In this document: in pieces, positions 8,904 to 18,274 of the stretch | Layout of the letters: every line of letters starts with the position of its first letter | How positions within the stretch are numbered: position 1 is the stretch's first letter | Assembly: GCA_009841115.1 (NCBI GenBank) | Contig: VXML01000084.1 | Location: 38,297 to 102,296, forward strand | DNA length: 64,000 nucleotides | DNA from: Gemmatimonadota bacterium | GTDB taxonomy: Bacteria > Latescibacterota > UBA2968 > UBA8231 | Reading direction: 5' to 3' | Notes under the pieces: model-generated | Told to the model about the DNA's origin: nothing | The model's database searches: none | Seen by the model: only the letters and a program-made list of their open reading frames with translations | Position numbers and translations under genes: made by a program

Positions 8904-8994
8904 AGAAATCCCAAGGCAATACAGGAACTTTTTATTCTAGCAAACCGCGCTTTCAGGGTTTGAGGCCTTGGGCATCTGTGGGAGGGAAGCTGCA

Positions 8995-11967
8995 ATGAGC
9001 AAAATGGCCAAGCTGATGTGCCTATGGGCGACCTTGGGCTATGGGGTCGCTTGGGCCCAGTCGGATGGTTTTATCGAGGGGACAGTTACAGAGGAGGCGG
9101 GAGAGTCCTTGCCCGGTGCCAATATCGCCGTGCGCTTGCCGACGGCGGACTACAAAGCTGGGACTACAGCGGACTCAGATGGGCAGTTCCGCATCGCCGT
9201 TCCAGCGGGAAACTACCAAGTCGAAATCACGTTTGTCGGCTACAAGTCCGATCTACGAGAAAATGTTCAGGTGCGGGCTGGCCAGACCACCCGACTGGAT
9301 GTGGTCTTGGTGGAGCAGGTCATTTTTCTCGCGCAAAGCGTGGTATCCGCTTCCCGCCGACAGGAGAAAATTCTCGACGCCCCAGCCTCGGTATCCGTGG
9401 TAGAGGGTAGCGAAATCCGCAACAATCCAGCGTTGAGTCTCTCCGACCACGTCAAGAATCTGCCGGCCGTGGACATTGCAAAGAGGGGATTGGCGAACGC
9501 CAACGTGGTGGTGCGCGGCTTCAACAATATATTCTCCGGCACCCTGCTCACGCTGACGGACAACCGCATCGCCCGCGTGCCCTCGCTACGAGTCAACGCC
9601 TTGAATTTCATTCCGCTCACCAACGACGATGTGGAACGCATAGAGGTAGTCCTAGGGCCGGGATCGGCCCTGTACGGGCCCAACAGCGCCGATGGGGTCA
9701 TGCACATCATCACCCATTCCCCCTTTACCTCGCAGGGCACGAACGTGCATGTGGGGATGGGGGAGCGCGACCTGCGCCATACCACGGTCCGGCATGCTGG
9801 CGTGGTGGGGGATCGCTTGGGTTACAAGATTTCGGGCCAGTACTATACGGGGACGGAGTGGGAGTACACCGACCCAGAGGAGGTGAAGGCCCAAGCACTA
9901 AGGCAGGCGGAGATAGATGCAGGAGCGGACTTGCCACCCCTCAAAACGCGCGATCCCAACAACAGCAACCAAAGTGTCGAAGCGCGCCTAGACTGGCGGG
10001 CCGCGGACGACTTGACGGCCATCTTGGCGGCGGGACACAACAAGGCGAACATAATCGGAGGGACCGGCGTGGGGGCGTCGCAGACGATAGACTGGCAGTA
10101 CAACTACGCCCAGTTGCGGCTGCTGTACCGCGACTGGTTTTTGCAGGCCTTCCGCAACTGGAACGACGCGGGCGACACGTATCTGCTGCGCACGGGCATT
10201 CCCGTCGTCGATAGGTCGTCTCTCAACGTGTTCCAAGCGCAGCACACGTCCAGCCTAGGTCAACGCCAGCGCTTCACCTACGGCCTTGACGCCCTGTTGA
10301 CGCGGCCCGATACCGACGGCACCATCATGGGCCGAAACGAGGCCGACGACGACCTCAACGAGTACGGAGGCTACGTGCAGAGCGAGACTGCCCTGAGCGA
10401 CATGCTGGACTTGGTATTGGCCCTGCGCTACGACTACCACAACCACCTCGAGGATCCCGAACTGTCGCCTCGGGCCGCTCTAGTATTCAAGCCGCAGGTG
10501 ACCCAGACACTGCGGCTAACCTACAACCGAGCGTTCAGCACGCCCACGGCGAACAATCTGTTCCTCGACCTGCAAACGGCCAGAGATCCCTTTGGGCTGA
10601 GCCCGAATTTCTCGCCCCTTTTTGCGGCACTCGGCCTAGGAGAGTTCAAATCCATCGATGGCTGGACCCAAGGGAACTACCGGAGCAACGGCTACGGCTT
10701 TACCTTCCGGCGGGATGAGGCGGGTCGGCCTCTGTTCCGCTCGCCCTTTGCCCCAATGGCCGGTCTGCCAGCCGACCAGTACCTGCCTTTGGACGATCCA
10801 CTGTTCACCAATGTGATGTGGGGAATCGGTCGGCAGGCGGTACTGGCACAGTTTGGGCCTGCTTTCCAAGAGCTGGCGACCGGTGCCTTGATGGCCCAAG
10901 GAATGGAAGCAGAAGACGCCCAAGCAGCAGCCGGCCAGTTGGCGGCAGCCCTGCCCGGCATTGTGCCCGAGCAATTGCCCGGCCTGCGCAATGCCATGGG
11001 CAGATTGAACATCGAGACGGAGCCGCTCGGCGCAGAGCCCGATCCGAATCGACCGCCTTTCTTCTTTGTAGAGGCGGACGGCATCACCCCCATTACAGCC
11101 TATGACATGCCGCGCATTTACTCGGCCATTACTCAGACTATCGAGCTTGGCTACAAAGGCGTGGTGGCCGACAAGTGGGTGGTGGCCGCGGATTTGTACC
11201 AGTCTAGGATTGAAGATTTCGTCGGGTCCGTGTCAGTGGAGACCCCCAATGTCTTTCTCGATCCTCAAAGTCTAGGCGCGGCTTTAGGTGAAGGAATCGG
11301 CGCGGCCCTGTCCGATCCGGCCAACGAGCAACTAGCTGGGGCGCTGGCGGCGTTAGACGCAGCACAGGTGCCCGGAGTAGTGCAGGGCAACAACAACGGC
11401 TCACCAGTGGACGAACTGACCGGCATCCTCACCGCAGGAGCGGCCGCCATCCCCTATGGCACGGTCTCGCCCGAGCAGGCTTCCGATCCCTACGCGATGA
11501 TTATGAGCTACCGCAATTTCGAAGCTGTGACCATTCGCGGGTTGGATCTGAGCTTGGCCTACTTCCCCGCCGAGCACTGGCGGCTCACGGGGAATTACTC
11601 CTTTGTCAACGACAATTTCTTCGAGAATCTACAGTACTCCCATGGCGAAGGAAGAGGTGACATAGCCCTCAACGCGCCCCGACACAAGGTCAAGCTGGGA
11701 ATGGACTACAATTTTGCCGAGTGGAGATTGGCGCTAGGTGGTCAGATGCGTTACATCGATTCCTTCCCCATGAGTTCGGGGGTATATGTGGGCGAGGTAG
11801 ATTCCTACACAGTGTTGGATCTCAACCTGACCTACCAGTTGCCCTTGGAGCAGGACCTAGTGCTACAGGTCGATGCGGACAACGTGCTGAACCAAGCCTA
11901 CCAGTCGTTCGTCGGCGCTCCGGCGGTGGGCCGCCTCGTCTTCGGGCAGGTGGGGCTGCGCTTCTAG
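8995..11967 (+). CDS. TonB-dependent receptor with N-terminal carboxypeptidase-regulatory-like domain
   Basis: This 990-residue outer-membrane receptor imports an unidentified ligand using TonB energy. It has a signal peptide (MSKMAKLMCLWATLGYGVAWAQ), then a CarboxypepD_reg-like beta-sandwich (about 25-110: GTVTEEAGESLPGANIAVRL, FRIAVPAGNYQVEITFVGY). The plug domain follows (SASRRQEKILDAPASVSVV, VVRGFNNIFSGT, IEVVLGPGSALYGPNSADGVMHII), then a 22-strand-type barrel ending in VGLRF with terminal Phe. ATG 8995 has GGAGGG at 8981-8986. The N-terminal domain is typical of FCB-group receptors. An unusually Ala/Gln-rich insertion lies around residues 610-800. No SusD partner is adjacent. Confidence 0.93.
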   Translation: MSKMAKLMCLWATLGYGVAWAQSDGFIEGTVTEEAGESLPGANIAVRLPTADYKAGTTADSDGQFRIAVPAGNYQVEITFVGYKSDLRENVQVRAGQTTRLDVVLVEQVIFLAQSVVSASRRQEKILDAPASVSVVEGSEIRNNPALSLSDHVKNLPAVDIAKRGLANANVVVRGFNNIFSGTLLTLTDNRIARVPSLRVNALNFIPLTNDDVERIEVVLGPGSALYGPNSADGVMHIITHSPFTSQGTNVHVGMGERDLRHTTVRHAGVVGDRLGYKISGQYYTGTEWEYTDPEEVKAQALRQAEIDAGADLPPLKTRDPNNSNQSVEARLDWRAADDLTAILAAGHNKANIIGGTGVGASQTIDWQYNYAQLRLLYRDWFLQAFRNWNDAGDTYLLRTGIPVVDRSSLNVFQAQHTSSLGQRQRFTYGLDALLTRPDTDGTIMGRNEADDDLNEYGGYVQSETALSDMLDLVLALRYDYHNHLEDPELSPRAALVFKPQVTQTLRLTYNRAFSTPTANNLFLDLQTARDPFGLSPNFSPLFAALGLGEFKSIDGWTQGNYRSNGYGFTFRRDEAGRPLFRSPFAPMAGLPADQYLPLDDPLFTNVMWGIGRQAVLAQFGPAFQELATGALMAQGMEAEDAQAAAGQLAAALPGIVPEQLPGLRNAMGRLNIETEPLGAEPDPNRPPFFFVEADGITPITAYDMPRIYSAITQTIELGYKGVVADKWVVAADLYQSRIEDFVGSVSVETPNVFLDPQSLGAALGEGIGAALSDPANEQLAGALAALDAAQVPGVVQGNNNGSPVDELTGILTAGAAAIPYGTVSPEQASDPYAMIMSYRNFEAVTIRGLDLSLAYFPAEHWRLTGNYSFVNDNFFENLQYSHGEGRGDIALNAPRHKVKLGMDYNFAEWRLALGGQMRYIDSFPMSSGVYVGEVDSYTVLDLNLTYQLPLEQDLVLQVDADNVLNQAYQSFVGAPAVGRLVFGQVGLRF

Positions 11968-11991
11968 CCATAAAGAAAGAGGTAAATTCAA

Positions 11992-12339
11992 ATGAGCGTA
12001 CAAGTTAAGTGGGAACGAAAAGACGGCATCTTGATTGCGATGCTCATTGGTCATATCGACAGCAGCAACGCCGATAGATTCCAGCGTATCGTAGAATCGG
12101 GAATTGATGCGGAAGATCAGGCATTGATTTTGGACTTTGAGCGCGTATTCTTCATCAGTAGCGCAGGGCTGCGAATCAGTCTAGTAATTTCCAGGAAATT
12201 CAACGACTCGGGCAAGAAATTTGGCATTTGCACCCTCTCTGATCCAATCCGCAATGTCCTAGCAATCAGCGGCTTTGATCAGATCATTCCGATTTATGAG
12301 TCTCGGGCCGCGGCAATCAACGCATTCGAGAGCAGTTAA
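11992..12339 (+). CDS. STAS-domain anti-sigma factor antagonist
   Basis: The 115-residue protein is a single STAS domain: strand VKWERKDGILIAMLIGHIDSSN, helix, then ALILDFERVFFISSAGLRISLVISRKF. In this SSAGLR motif the second Ser (about residue 58) is the usual phosphorylation site of SpoIIAA/RsbV-type antagonists. It should bind a kinase-type anti-sigma factor in a partner-switching cascade. Neither the kinase nor a PP2C phosphatase is nearby. It follows the TonB receptor by 24 bases with AAAGAGGT as ribosome site, so it may be co-transcribed with it. Confidence 0.88.
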   Translation: MSVQVKWERKDGILIAMLIGHIDSSNADRFQRIVESGIDAEDQALILDFERVFFISSAGLRISLVISRKFNDSGKKFGICTLSDPIRNVLAISGFDQIIPIYESRAAAINAFESS

Positions 12340-12363
12340 GCAGACCCCTACTTCACACAAGGG

Positions 12364-13095
12364 TCACAACTTCAGCCTTTTAAAAATGCGCTCGGGGATA
12401 CTCTTGATCACGAGCATGATCCAGCGCCAAAAAAACGGCGTGTAGAGCACGTTCTTCTTTTGCCGATACGCGCGCACAATGTCGGCGGCCACTCTCTCCG
12501 GCGGAGCAACCAAAAAAAGCCCGTCTAACCCCTCGGTCATAGGCGTATCGACAAACCCAGGCTTGACGGTCAAAACGTGCACGGACGTCGCCGCCAGCCG
12601 ATTGCGCAACCCTTGCAAGAAAATCGACAGCCCCCCCTTAGCCGACCCATACGCGTAGTTACCCTGGCGGCCCCGATCGCCGGCCACAGACGAAATGGCG
12701 ATGATGCCAGTCGGCGTGTCCCTTTCCTCCAGATAATTGGCCAAATGCGCCAGCGCGATGGCCGCGCCGGTGAAATTGGCATTGAGAATGTGAGCCAACT
12801 CATCCGTATCGCGCTGCGCGGCGCGCTCGTCGCCGAGATAGCCGAAGGCGAGGACGACCAAATCGAAAGGGCCGCCGCGCTCGTGAACTTGCTCCGGCAA
12901 ACGCGCCAACGCCGCAAAGTCCAAGGCGTCGAACTCGAACAGCTCCACCTCGCACGAGTGTCTAAGCCGCAAGTCCGCGGCAAAAGGCTCCAGCGCGCTG
13001 CACTCGCGGGCGGCCAGCGCAAAGTCGTACCCGTCGAGGCGCTCGACGATGGCTTGGGCAATCGCCGACTTCGCCCCCAAAACCAAAGCCCTCAC
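12364..13095 (-). CDS. SDR-family reductase, DprE2-like
   Basis: The product (243 residues) is a short-chain dehydrogenase: MRALVLGAKSAIAQAIVERL replaces the usual TGxxxGIG, followed by ILNANFTGAAIALA, the catalytic ISSVAGDRGRQGNYAYGSAKGGL (Ser and YxxxK) and VKPGFVDTPMT. This arrangement matches the decaprenylphospho-2-ketoribose reductase DprE2. The start is GTG 13095, whose bases overlap the TGA of the upstream oxidase gene (GTGA), indicating translational coupling; an earlier in-frame ATG at 13137 lies inside that gene. The C-terminus has a hydrophobic stretch (FFWRWIMLVIKSIP) that could sit on the membrane. Confidence 0.82.
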   Translation of the reverse strand: MRALVLGAKSAIAQAIVERLDGYDFALAARECSALEPFAADLRLRHSCEVELFEFDALDFAALARLPEQVHERGGPFDLVVLAFGYLGDERAAQRDTDELAHILNANFTGAAIALAHLANYLEERDTPTGIIAISSVAGDRGRQGNYAYGSAKGGLSIFLQGLRNRLAATSVHVLTVKPGFVDTPMTEGLDGLFLVAPPERVAADIVRAYRQKKNVLYTPFFWRWIMLVIKSIPERIFKRLKL

Positions 13096-14423
13096 GTAAT
13101 CCCCAAGCGGTCGGACAGACAGGAGCGGAAGCGGCATTCGGGATCGTACTTGCGCTTGACCGCTTTGAATTGGTCCAGTTGCGGATACATGGCGGCGAAA
13201 TCCTCCCTTTCCAAAATGGCATCCTTGGCCAGATAGACGCGGCCTTTGGCCTCGACGATGATCTTGTTCAGTTCACGCAAAAAGGTAATCGTCCCAGAGT
13301 CGCGCAAGGGAATGTCCAGCGCGAGGGTATAACCCGCGATGGGAAAAGAAAGCAAGCCCTCGCTCGGCGGCCCAAACGTCTTGAGCACGGCCAAGGGCGA
13401 AGCTACGCCCTCGCGGGCGATGCGCCCGAGCAAATCGGCGATCATCTCCGCGCCATCGGTATAGGGCACGGCGACTTGGTACTGCAAAAAGCCCCGCCGA
13501 CCGTACAGACGGTTCCAGCCACGAATGGCGTCGAGCGGATAGAAGTACGGATCGTAGTGGACGAGCGCGTCGGCCACGCGGCGCACTTGGCGATGATAGT
13601 AGAGCGCGTTAAACACCTTCAACGACTTGGCATTGAGCACGCCGCCGGGCAAGAAGAACGGCACGGCCCAGCGGCCATCGCCGTGGATAGCAAAGGGCGG
13701 TTTGCCCTTGAGCTCGCGCGCGTCGGCGTGTTCCCCTAACAGCACATGGCCGCGCCCTAGCTGCCGGCCCGTTTGCAGCCCGTCGATCCACGCGACCGAA
13801 TAGGTGTATTGATGCTGCGTCTCCGTACAGACGCGGCACGTCTCGGCCCAATTCGCGGTCTTAATGGCGCGCTGCCGAATGTACGCCGACGGCACCTTTT
13901 TCAGCCGCAGCGTCGCCGCATAGATAAATCCCGTCAAGCCCATGCCGCCGAGCGTGGCCCAAAACAGATCGGCGCACTCATTGCGCGAGCAGCGCACTAG
14001 TGAGCCATCGGCCAACACCATGTCCAGTGATTCGACAAAGGCGGCGATGGACCCCTCGGCGTGGTGGTTTTTGCCGTGCACATCCGCGGCAATGCAGCCG
14101 CCGAGCGTGGGAAACTTGGTCCCCGGCGTAACGGGCGGAAAAAAGCCCTGGGGTAGGGCAAAGCGGATGATCTCCGCGAAGGTAATGCCGGCCTGCGCGC
14201 GCAACAGCCCGCGCTGCGGATCAAAGTCGAGCAGGTGCTTGAGGGGCAGGGTGGAGACGACGCGCTCGTACAGGCAGGCGTCGCCGTAAGAGCGGCAATT
14301 GCCCTGGGGCAAAATCGGGGTCGCAGCGGCGCGACCAAGGTCGCTTAGATAGCGCGCGCGCTGAACCGAGGCGGCGACGAGCGGGTACAGCCCCCAGCCG
14401 GAAGTGGCGATTTTTTTGTCCAA
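13092..14423 (-). CDS. FAD-binding oxidoreductase, DprE1-like
   Basis: This 443-residue enzyme is a VAO-type flavoprotein resembling decaprenylphosphoryl-beta-D-ribose oxidase. The N-terminal FAD domain shows ILPQGNCRSYGDACL, LRAQAGITFAEIIRFALPQGFFPPVTPGTKFPTLGGCIAADVHGKNHH and GSIAAFVESLDMVLADGS, all close to the DprE1 layout. The C-terminus has CRFRSCLSDRLGIT. With the overlapping DprE2-like gene it should epimerise a polyprenyl-linked pentose through a 2-keto intermediate. The third pathway member, a UbiA-type phosphoribosyl transferase, is not in the window. The true lipid substrate here is unknown. Confidence 0.85.
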   Translation of the reverse strand: MDKKIATSGWGLYPLVAASVQRARYLSDLGRAAATPILPQGNCRSYGDACLYERVVSTLPLKHLLDFDPQRGLLRAQAGITFAEIIRFALPQGFFPPVTPGTKFPTLGGCIAADVHGKNHHAEGSIAAFVESLDMVLADGSLVRCSRNECADLFWATLGGMGLTGFIYAATLRLKKVPSAYIRQRAIKTANWAETCRVCTETQHQYTYSVAWIDGLQTGRQLGRGHVLLGEHADARELKGKPPFAIHGDGRWAVPFFLPGGVLNAKSLKVFNALYYHRQVRRVADALVHYDPYFYPLDAIRGWNRLYGRRGFLQYQVAVPYTDGAEMIADLLGRIAREGVASPLAVLKTFGPPSEGLLSFPIAGYTLALDIPLRDSGTITFLRELNKIIVEAKGRVYLAKDAILEREDFAAMYPQLDQFKAVKRKYDPECRFRSCLSDRLGIT

Positions 14424-14611
14424 TAGCCGAAGTAAGTCGAGTGGTTTTCTTGTAGCAAAGATAGATAATATAACGGACGTTGCGCATCGCCGGAGCCTGT
14501 GCGCGGGGACTGGCGATTCTCCACGCCCTGTTGATGGGGTTTGTTTTACCTTACTTTTTATTGATAAGAAGTTCGCACGCCGCGTATCGAGCGACGAGAG
14601 AGGAAAGCGCT

Positions 14612-15169
14612 ATGCTCAGCCCCAATCCAGCCGTCAAGTTCACCTATGAGGACTACCGGCACACCCCGGAAGACCAGCGCTATGAGTTATTGGACGGAGA
14701 ATTGATCATGGCCCCCGCGCCCAACTTAGGACACCAGCGAATTGACGCCAAATTGGGATGGCGACTCGCTCAATTTGTGGAGGAGAGGGATTTGGGCGAG
14801 GTTTTTTCCGCCCCCTGCGACGTGGTGCTGTCGAACACGGACGTGGTGCAGCCAGACCTGCTGTTCGTCTCCAACGAGCGAGCACACCTGTTACTCGGCG
14901 GCGATAATGTCCTCGGCGCACCGGATTTGGTCGTCGAAATCCTGTCCCCTTCCACCGCTGGGCGGGACCGGACGCTCAAACGCAGCCTGTATGCAAGACA
15001 CGGGGTGAAAGAGTACTGGCTGGTCGATCCAGACGCCCGCACGGTGACGGTGCTGCGGCTCGAAGAGCGTACCTTCGAGGTGGAGGCCATCTACGGCGAG
15101 GGACAGACGATGACTTCGCCCTCGCTCGTCGGCTTCACCGCTGACCTGAACGAAATTTTCGGCGCGTGA
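14612..15169 (+). CDS. Uma2-family endonuclease-like protein (DUF820)
   Basis: The 185-residue protein has the PD-(D/E)XK layout of the Uma2 family: YEDYRHTPEDQRYELLDGELIM, VVQPDLLFVS, APDLVVEILSPSTAGRDRTLKRSLYARHGVKEYWLVDP. The acidic residues of QPDLL, VVEI and the KR-rich helix are in place. Such genes are multicopy in many environmental genomes and are thought to be mobile, but their biological role is unclear. ATG 14612 follows GAGAGGAAA. The longer upstream reading from 14480 lacks family similarity. It lies alone between the divergent DprE pair and glgB. Confidence 0.85.
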   Translation: MLSPNPAVKFTYEDYRHTPEDQRYELLDGELIMAPAPNLGHQRIDAKLGWRLAQFVEERDLGEVFSAPCDVVLSNTDVVQPDLLFVSNERAHLLLGGDNVLGAPDLVVEILSPSTAGRDRTLKRSLYARHGVKEYWLVDPDARTVTVLRLEERTFEVEAIYGEGQTMTSPSLVGFTADLNEIFGA

Positions 15170-15204
15170 TGAACCCTTCGCACTCCCATAGAGAGTATGG
15201 CTGA

Positions 15205-17403
15205 ATGGCGAGTGCGACCATGCAGACAACACTTGAACCGCAGACCATAGAAGCCCTTATACACGGCGAATGCGCCGATGTGTTCTCGGCCTTGGGTATG
15301 CACCCGTTAGACGACGGATGGGTCGTGCGCGCGTTCTTGCCCGATGCAGTGAGCGTGCGGGTCGTCGAGCGCGGGGGGCAAAACGCGAGCTTTCCAGCGG
15401 CCAAAATTCATACCGACGGGCTGTTCGAGGCGCAGATCACGGGTCGCAGTACATCCTTTGCCTACCATCTAGAAGTAACAAACGCACAAGGCGAGGTCCG
15501 CTGCTGCCGCGATCCGTACTCATTCTGGCCGCAACTCGCACCCCAAGACCAATACCTCTTCAACGAAGGAACTCACTACCGTGCCTATGAAGTGCTAGGG
15601 GCGCATCCGCGCTGCATCGACGGGACCGAAGGCACGTATTTCGCAGTGTGGGCACCGAGCGCCCGCCGGGTCAGCGTGGTCGGCGATTTCAATGGCTGGG
15701 ACGGTCGGCGGCACTGCATGCGCTCGCTGGGTGCATCCGGTGCCTGGGAACTGTTCATCCCCGAGGTGGGCGCGGGCGCACTCTACAAGTACGAAATCCT
15801 CAGCCGCGCCGGCGATGTGCTGCTCAAGAGCGATCCCTTTGCCTTTGCGACCGAGCCACCGCCCCGCACTGCTTCCGCCGTCTGCCGGAGCGATGCGTTC
15901 GCCTGGGACGACGACGCCTGGATGGCCGAGCGACGGGAACGCAACTGGGTGGAAGCTCCCCTCGCCATCTACGAAGTGCACCTTGGCTCTTGGCGTCGCA
16001 ACGGCGATGACTATCTCGACTATCGCACGCTGGCTCACCAATTGGTCCCCCACGTGGCTGAGTTGGGCTTTACCCACATCGAACTAATGCCGGTAGCCGA
16101 GCATCCCTTCGACGGCTCGTGGGGCTATCAAGGAACGGGGTATTTCGCTCCGAGCGCGCGCTTTGGTACGCCCGAGGATTTCGCCTATTTCATCGACTAC
16201 TGCCATCGCCACGAAATCGGCGTGATTCTCGACTGGGTGCCCGCGCACTTTCCCAGCGACGCCCACGGCTTGGCCCAGTTCGACGGCACCAGCCTCTACG
16301 AGCACCGCGACCCGCGCCAAGGGCAGCATCCCGATTGGCAGACCTGCATATTCAACTATGGCCGTGCCGAAGTCCGCTCCTTTCTCATTTCCAACGCCCT
16401 GTTTTGGCTCGAACGCTTTCACATCGACGGCCTGCGGGTCGATGCCGTGGCCTCCATGCTCTACCTCGACTACTCGCGCTTAGAAGGGGAATGGGTGCCC
16501 AACGCCTATGGCGGGCGCGAAAACCTCGAAGCCATCGACTTCCTCAAACAACTCAACACGACCGTCGGCGAGCACTATCCCGGTACCTTGGTGATCGCCG
16601 AGGAATCGACTGCTTGGCCGGAGGTCTCCCGACCGGCTGACGCTGGCGGCCTCGGCTTTGACTTCAAGTGGAATATGGGCTGGATGAACGACGTGCTGCG
16701 CTACATGCAGCGCGATCCGATCCACCGCCGCCACCACCAATCCGACCTGACCTTTGGCATGCTCTACGCCTATTGCGAAAACTTCGTGTTGCCGCTGTCG
16801 CACGACGAGGTGGTACACGGCAAGCGCTCGCTCTTGAGCAAGATGCCCGGCGACGCCTGGCAGCAACTGGCCAACTTGCGCTTGCTCTACGGCTTTATGT
16901 ACGGGCACCCAGGCAAGAAGCTGCTTTTTATGGGAGCCGAACTGGCGCAGTGGGAAGAATGGGATCACCAAAGCGAGTTGCACTGGCACCTGCTCGATGA
17001 CGAGTCCCATCGCGGCGTCTATCGCTGGCTCTGCGATCTCAACCAACTCTATCGCCGCTGCGCGGCCCTGCACCGCACCGATGCGTCTCCCGCTGGTTTT
17101 GAGTGGATTGACTGCTCGGACGCTGCGCAGAGCATCGCGGCTTTTGTGCGCCGCGCCGAAGACGAAAAACCCCTGATCTTCGCGTGCAATTTTACCCCCG
17201 TCCCCCGAACGGATTACCGGCTCGGATTGCCAGCCGCCGGGCCGTACCGCGAAGTGCTCAACAGCGATGCCGAAATCTACGGCGGCAGTGGCGTGGGTCA
17301 CAGCGGCTGGGTGCAAACCGAGAAAGTCGCCTGCCACGGCCGGCCGCATTCGGCGCAGTTGCGCCTACCGCCACTGGGCGTGTTAGTTCTAGAGCCTAGC
17401 TAA
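15205..17403 (+). CDS. glgB: 1,4-alpha-glucan branching enzyme GlgB
   Basis: The enzyme (732 residues) makes alpha-1,6 branches in glycogen. It has the two N-terminal beta modules (residues about 10-110, and CBM48 at about 120-225 with [23 protein letters not shown]) and a GH13 barrel. The nucleophile Asp413 lies in [17 protein letters not shown], the acid/base Glu466 in [10 protein letters not shown], and Asp534 in [12 protein letters not shown]. Full length matches the family. No glgA, glgC or glgP is next to it. The following permease gene begins six bases after the stop, so the two may share a transcript without a functional link. Confidence 0.97.
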   Translation: MASATMQTTLEPQTIEALIHGECADVFSALGMHPLDDGWVVRAFLPDAVSVRVVERGGQNASFPAAKIHTDGLFEAQITGRSTSFAYHLEVTNAQGEVRCCRDPYSFWPQLAPQDQYLFNEGTHYRAYEVLGAHPRCIDGTEGTYFAVWAPSARRVSVVGDFNGWDGRRHCMRSLGASGAWELFIPEVGAGALYKYEILSRAGDVLLKSDPFAFATEPPPRTASAVCRSDAFAWDDDAWMAERRERNWVEAPLAIYEVHLGSWRRNGDDYLDYRTLAHQLVPHVAELGFTHIELMPVAEHPFDGSWGYQGTGYFAPSARFGTPEDFAYFIDYCHRHEIGVILDWVPAHFPSDAHGLAQFDGTSLYEHRDPRQGQHPDWQTCIFNYGRAEVRSFLISNALFWLERFHIDGLRVDAVASMLYLDYSRLEGEWVPNAYGGRENLEAIDFLKQLNTTVGEHYPGTLVIAEESTAWPEVSRPADAGGLGFDFKWNMGWMNDVLRYMQRDPIHRRHHQSDLTFGMLYAYCENFVLPLSHDEVVHGKRSLLSKMPGDAWQQLANLRLLYGFMYGHPGKKLLFMGAELAQWEEWDHQSELHWHLLDDESHRGVYRWLCDLNQLYRRCAALHRTDASPAGFEWIDCSDAAQSIAAFVRRAEDEKPLIFACNFTPVPRTDYRLGLPAAGPYREVLNSDAEIYGGSGVGHSGWVQTEKVACHGRPHSAQLRLPPLGVLVLEPS

Positions 17404-17409
17404 TTTGCC

Positions 17410-18258
17410 ATGCTTGAGATACTTTCACACGTCGCCAGTGAACTGCGGCGGCTCGGCAAACAGCGCCTCGCGCTGATCGGCGGCGGAGTCTTGGCGAGTG
17501 CGGGTCTAGTCGCGCTGCTGGCACCGCTGCTGGCACCGCACGATCCACTGGCGCAAAACCTCTACGCGCGCTTGCAGCCGCCATCGGCCAGCCACTGGCT
17601 GGGAACGGACGACTTTGGCCGCGACATCTTCAGCCGCATCGTGTACGGCGCGCGCATCTCGTTGCGGATCGGGCTAGTCGCCATCGCGCTGGCCGCCTCC
17701 GCCGGCACCTTGCTCGGCCTCGTAGCCGGGTATCGCGGCGGGGTCGCCGACATGCTCATCATGCGGCTGATGGACCTGATGCTGGCGTTTCCCAGCATCC
17801 TCTTGGCCATTGCCATCGTCGCCGTCATCGGGCCGGGCATCGACAATGCCATTCTCGCCGTCAGCATCGTGTTGGTACCGCAATTTGCCCGCCTCATGCG
17901 CTCGTCCGTATTGACCGTGCGCGAGGCCACCTACGTCGAGGCCGCACGCGCACTAGGGGCAAGCGAATCGCGGCTGCTGTTCTATAGCATCTTGCCCAAC
18001 TGCACGGTTCCCCTCATCGTGCAAGCCACGCTCAGCTTGGGCACGGCCATCCTCGACGCGGCCGGATTGAGCTTTTTGGGATTGGGAGCCCAGCCACCGA
18101 CTCCCGAGTGGGGAGCCATGCTATCCGGCGGACGCGAACTGCTCTTGCAAGCGCCCTGGGTCATGGCCTTTCCCGGACTGGCTATTTTCGCGGTCGTCCT
18201 CGCACTAAACCTCTTTGGCGACGGGCTTAGAGACGCCTTGGATCCCAAAATCACCTAA
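17410..18258 (+). CDS. ABC transporter permease, DppC/OppC type
   Basis: This 282-residue inner-membrane permease belongs to peptide/nickel ABC importers. It has an N-terminal helix (LALIGGGVLASAGLVALLAPLLAPHDPL), the WLGTDDFGRDIFSRIVYGARISL segment typical of DppC, and the cytoplasmic coupling loop EAARALGASESRLLFYSILPN. It ends GDGLRDALDPKIT, a standard DppC C-terminus. Unusually, it sits behind glgB, about 8.7 kb from and opposite to the DppB and DppA genes at 26972-29599. No ATPase gene is present in the window. Confidence 0.93.
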   Translation: MLEILSHVASELRRLGKQRLALIGGGVLASAGLVALLAPLLAPHDPLAQNLYARLQPPSASHWLGTDDFGRDIFSRIVYGARISLRIGLVAIALAASAGTLLGLVAGYRGGVADMLIMRLMDLMLAFPSILLAIAIVAVIGPGIDNAILAVSIVLVPQFARLMRSSVLTVREATYVEAARALGASESRLLFYSILPNCTVPLIVQATLSLGTAILDAAGLSFLGLGAQPPTPEWGAMLSGGRELLLQAPWVMAFPGLAIFAVVLALNLFGDGLRDALDPKIT

Positions 18259-18274
18259 TGGGGAGTTGAGAATT

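Noticed and set aside
12343..12365. GACCC/GGGTC hairpin between the STAS and DprE2-like genes
   Set aside because: The stem is only five base pairs with no T-run, too weak to call a terminator.
16480..17349. 289-residue open frame on the minus strand
   Set aside because: It is antisense to the catalytic part of glgB and has no family features; an effect of GC-rich codon use.
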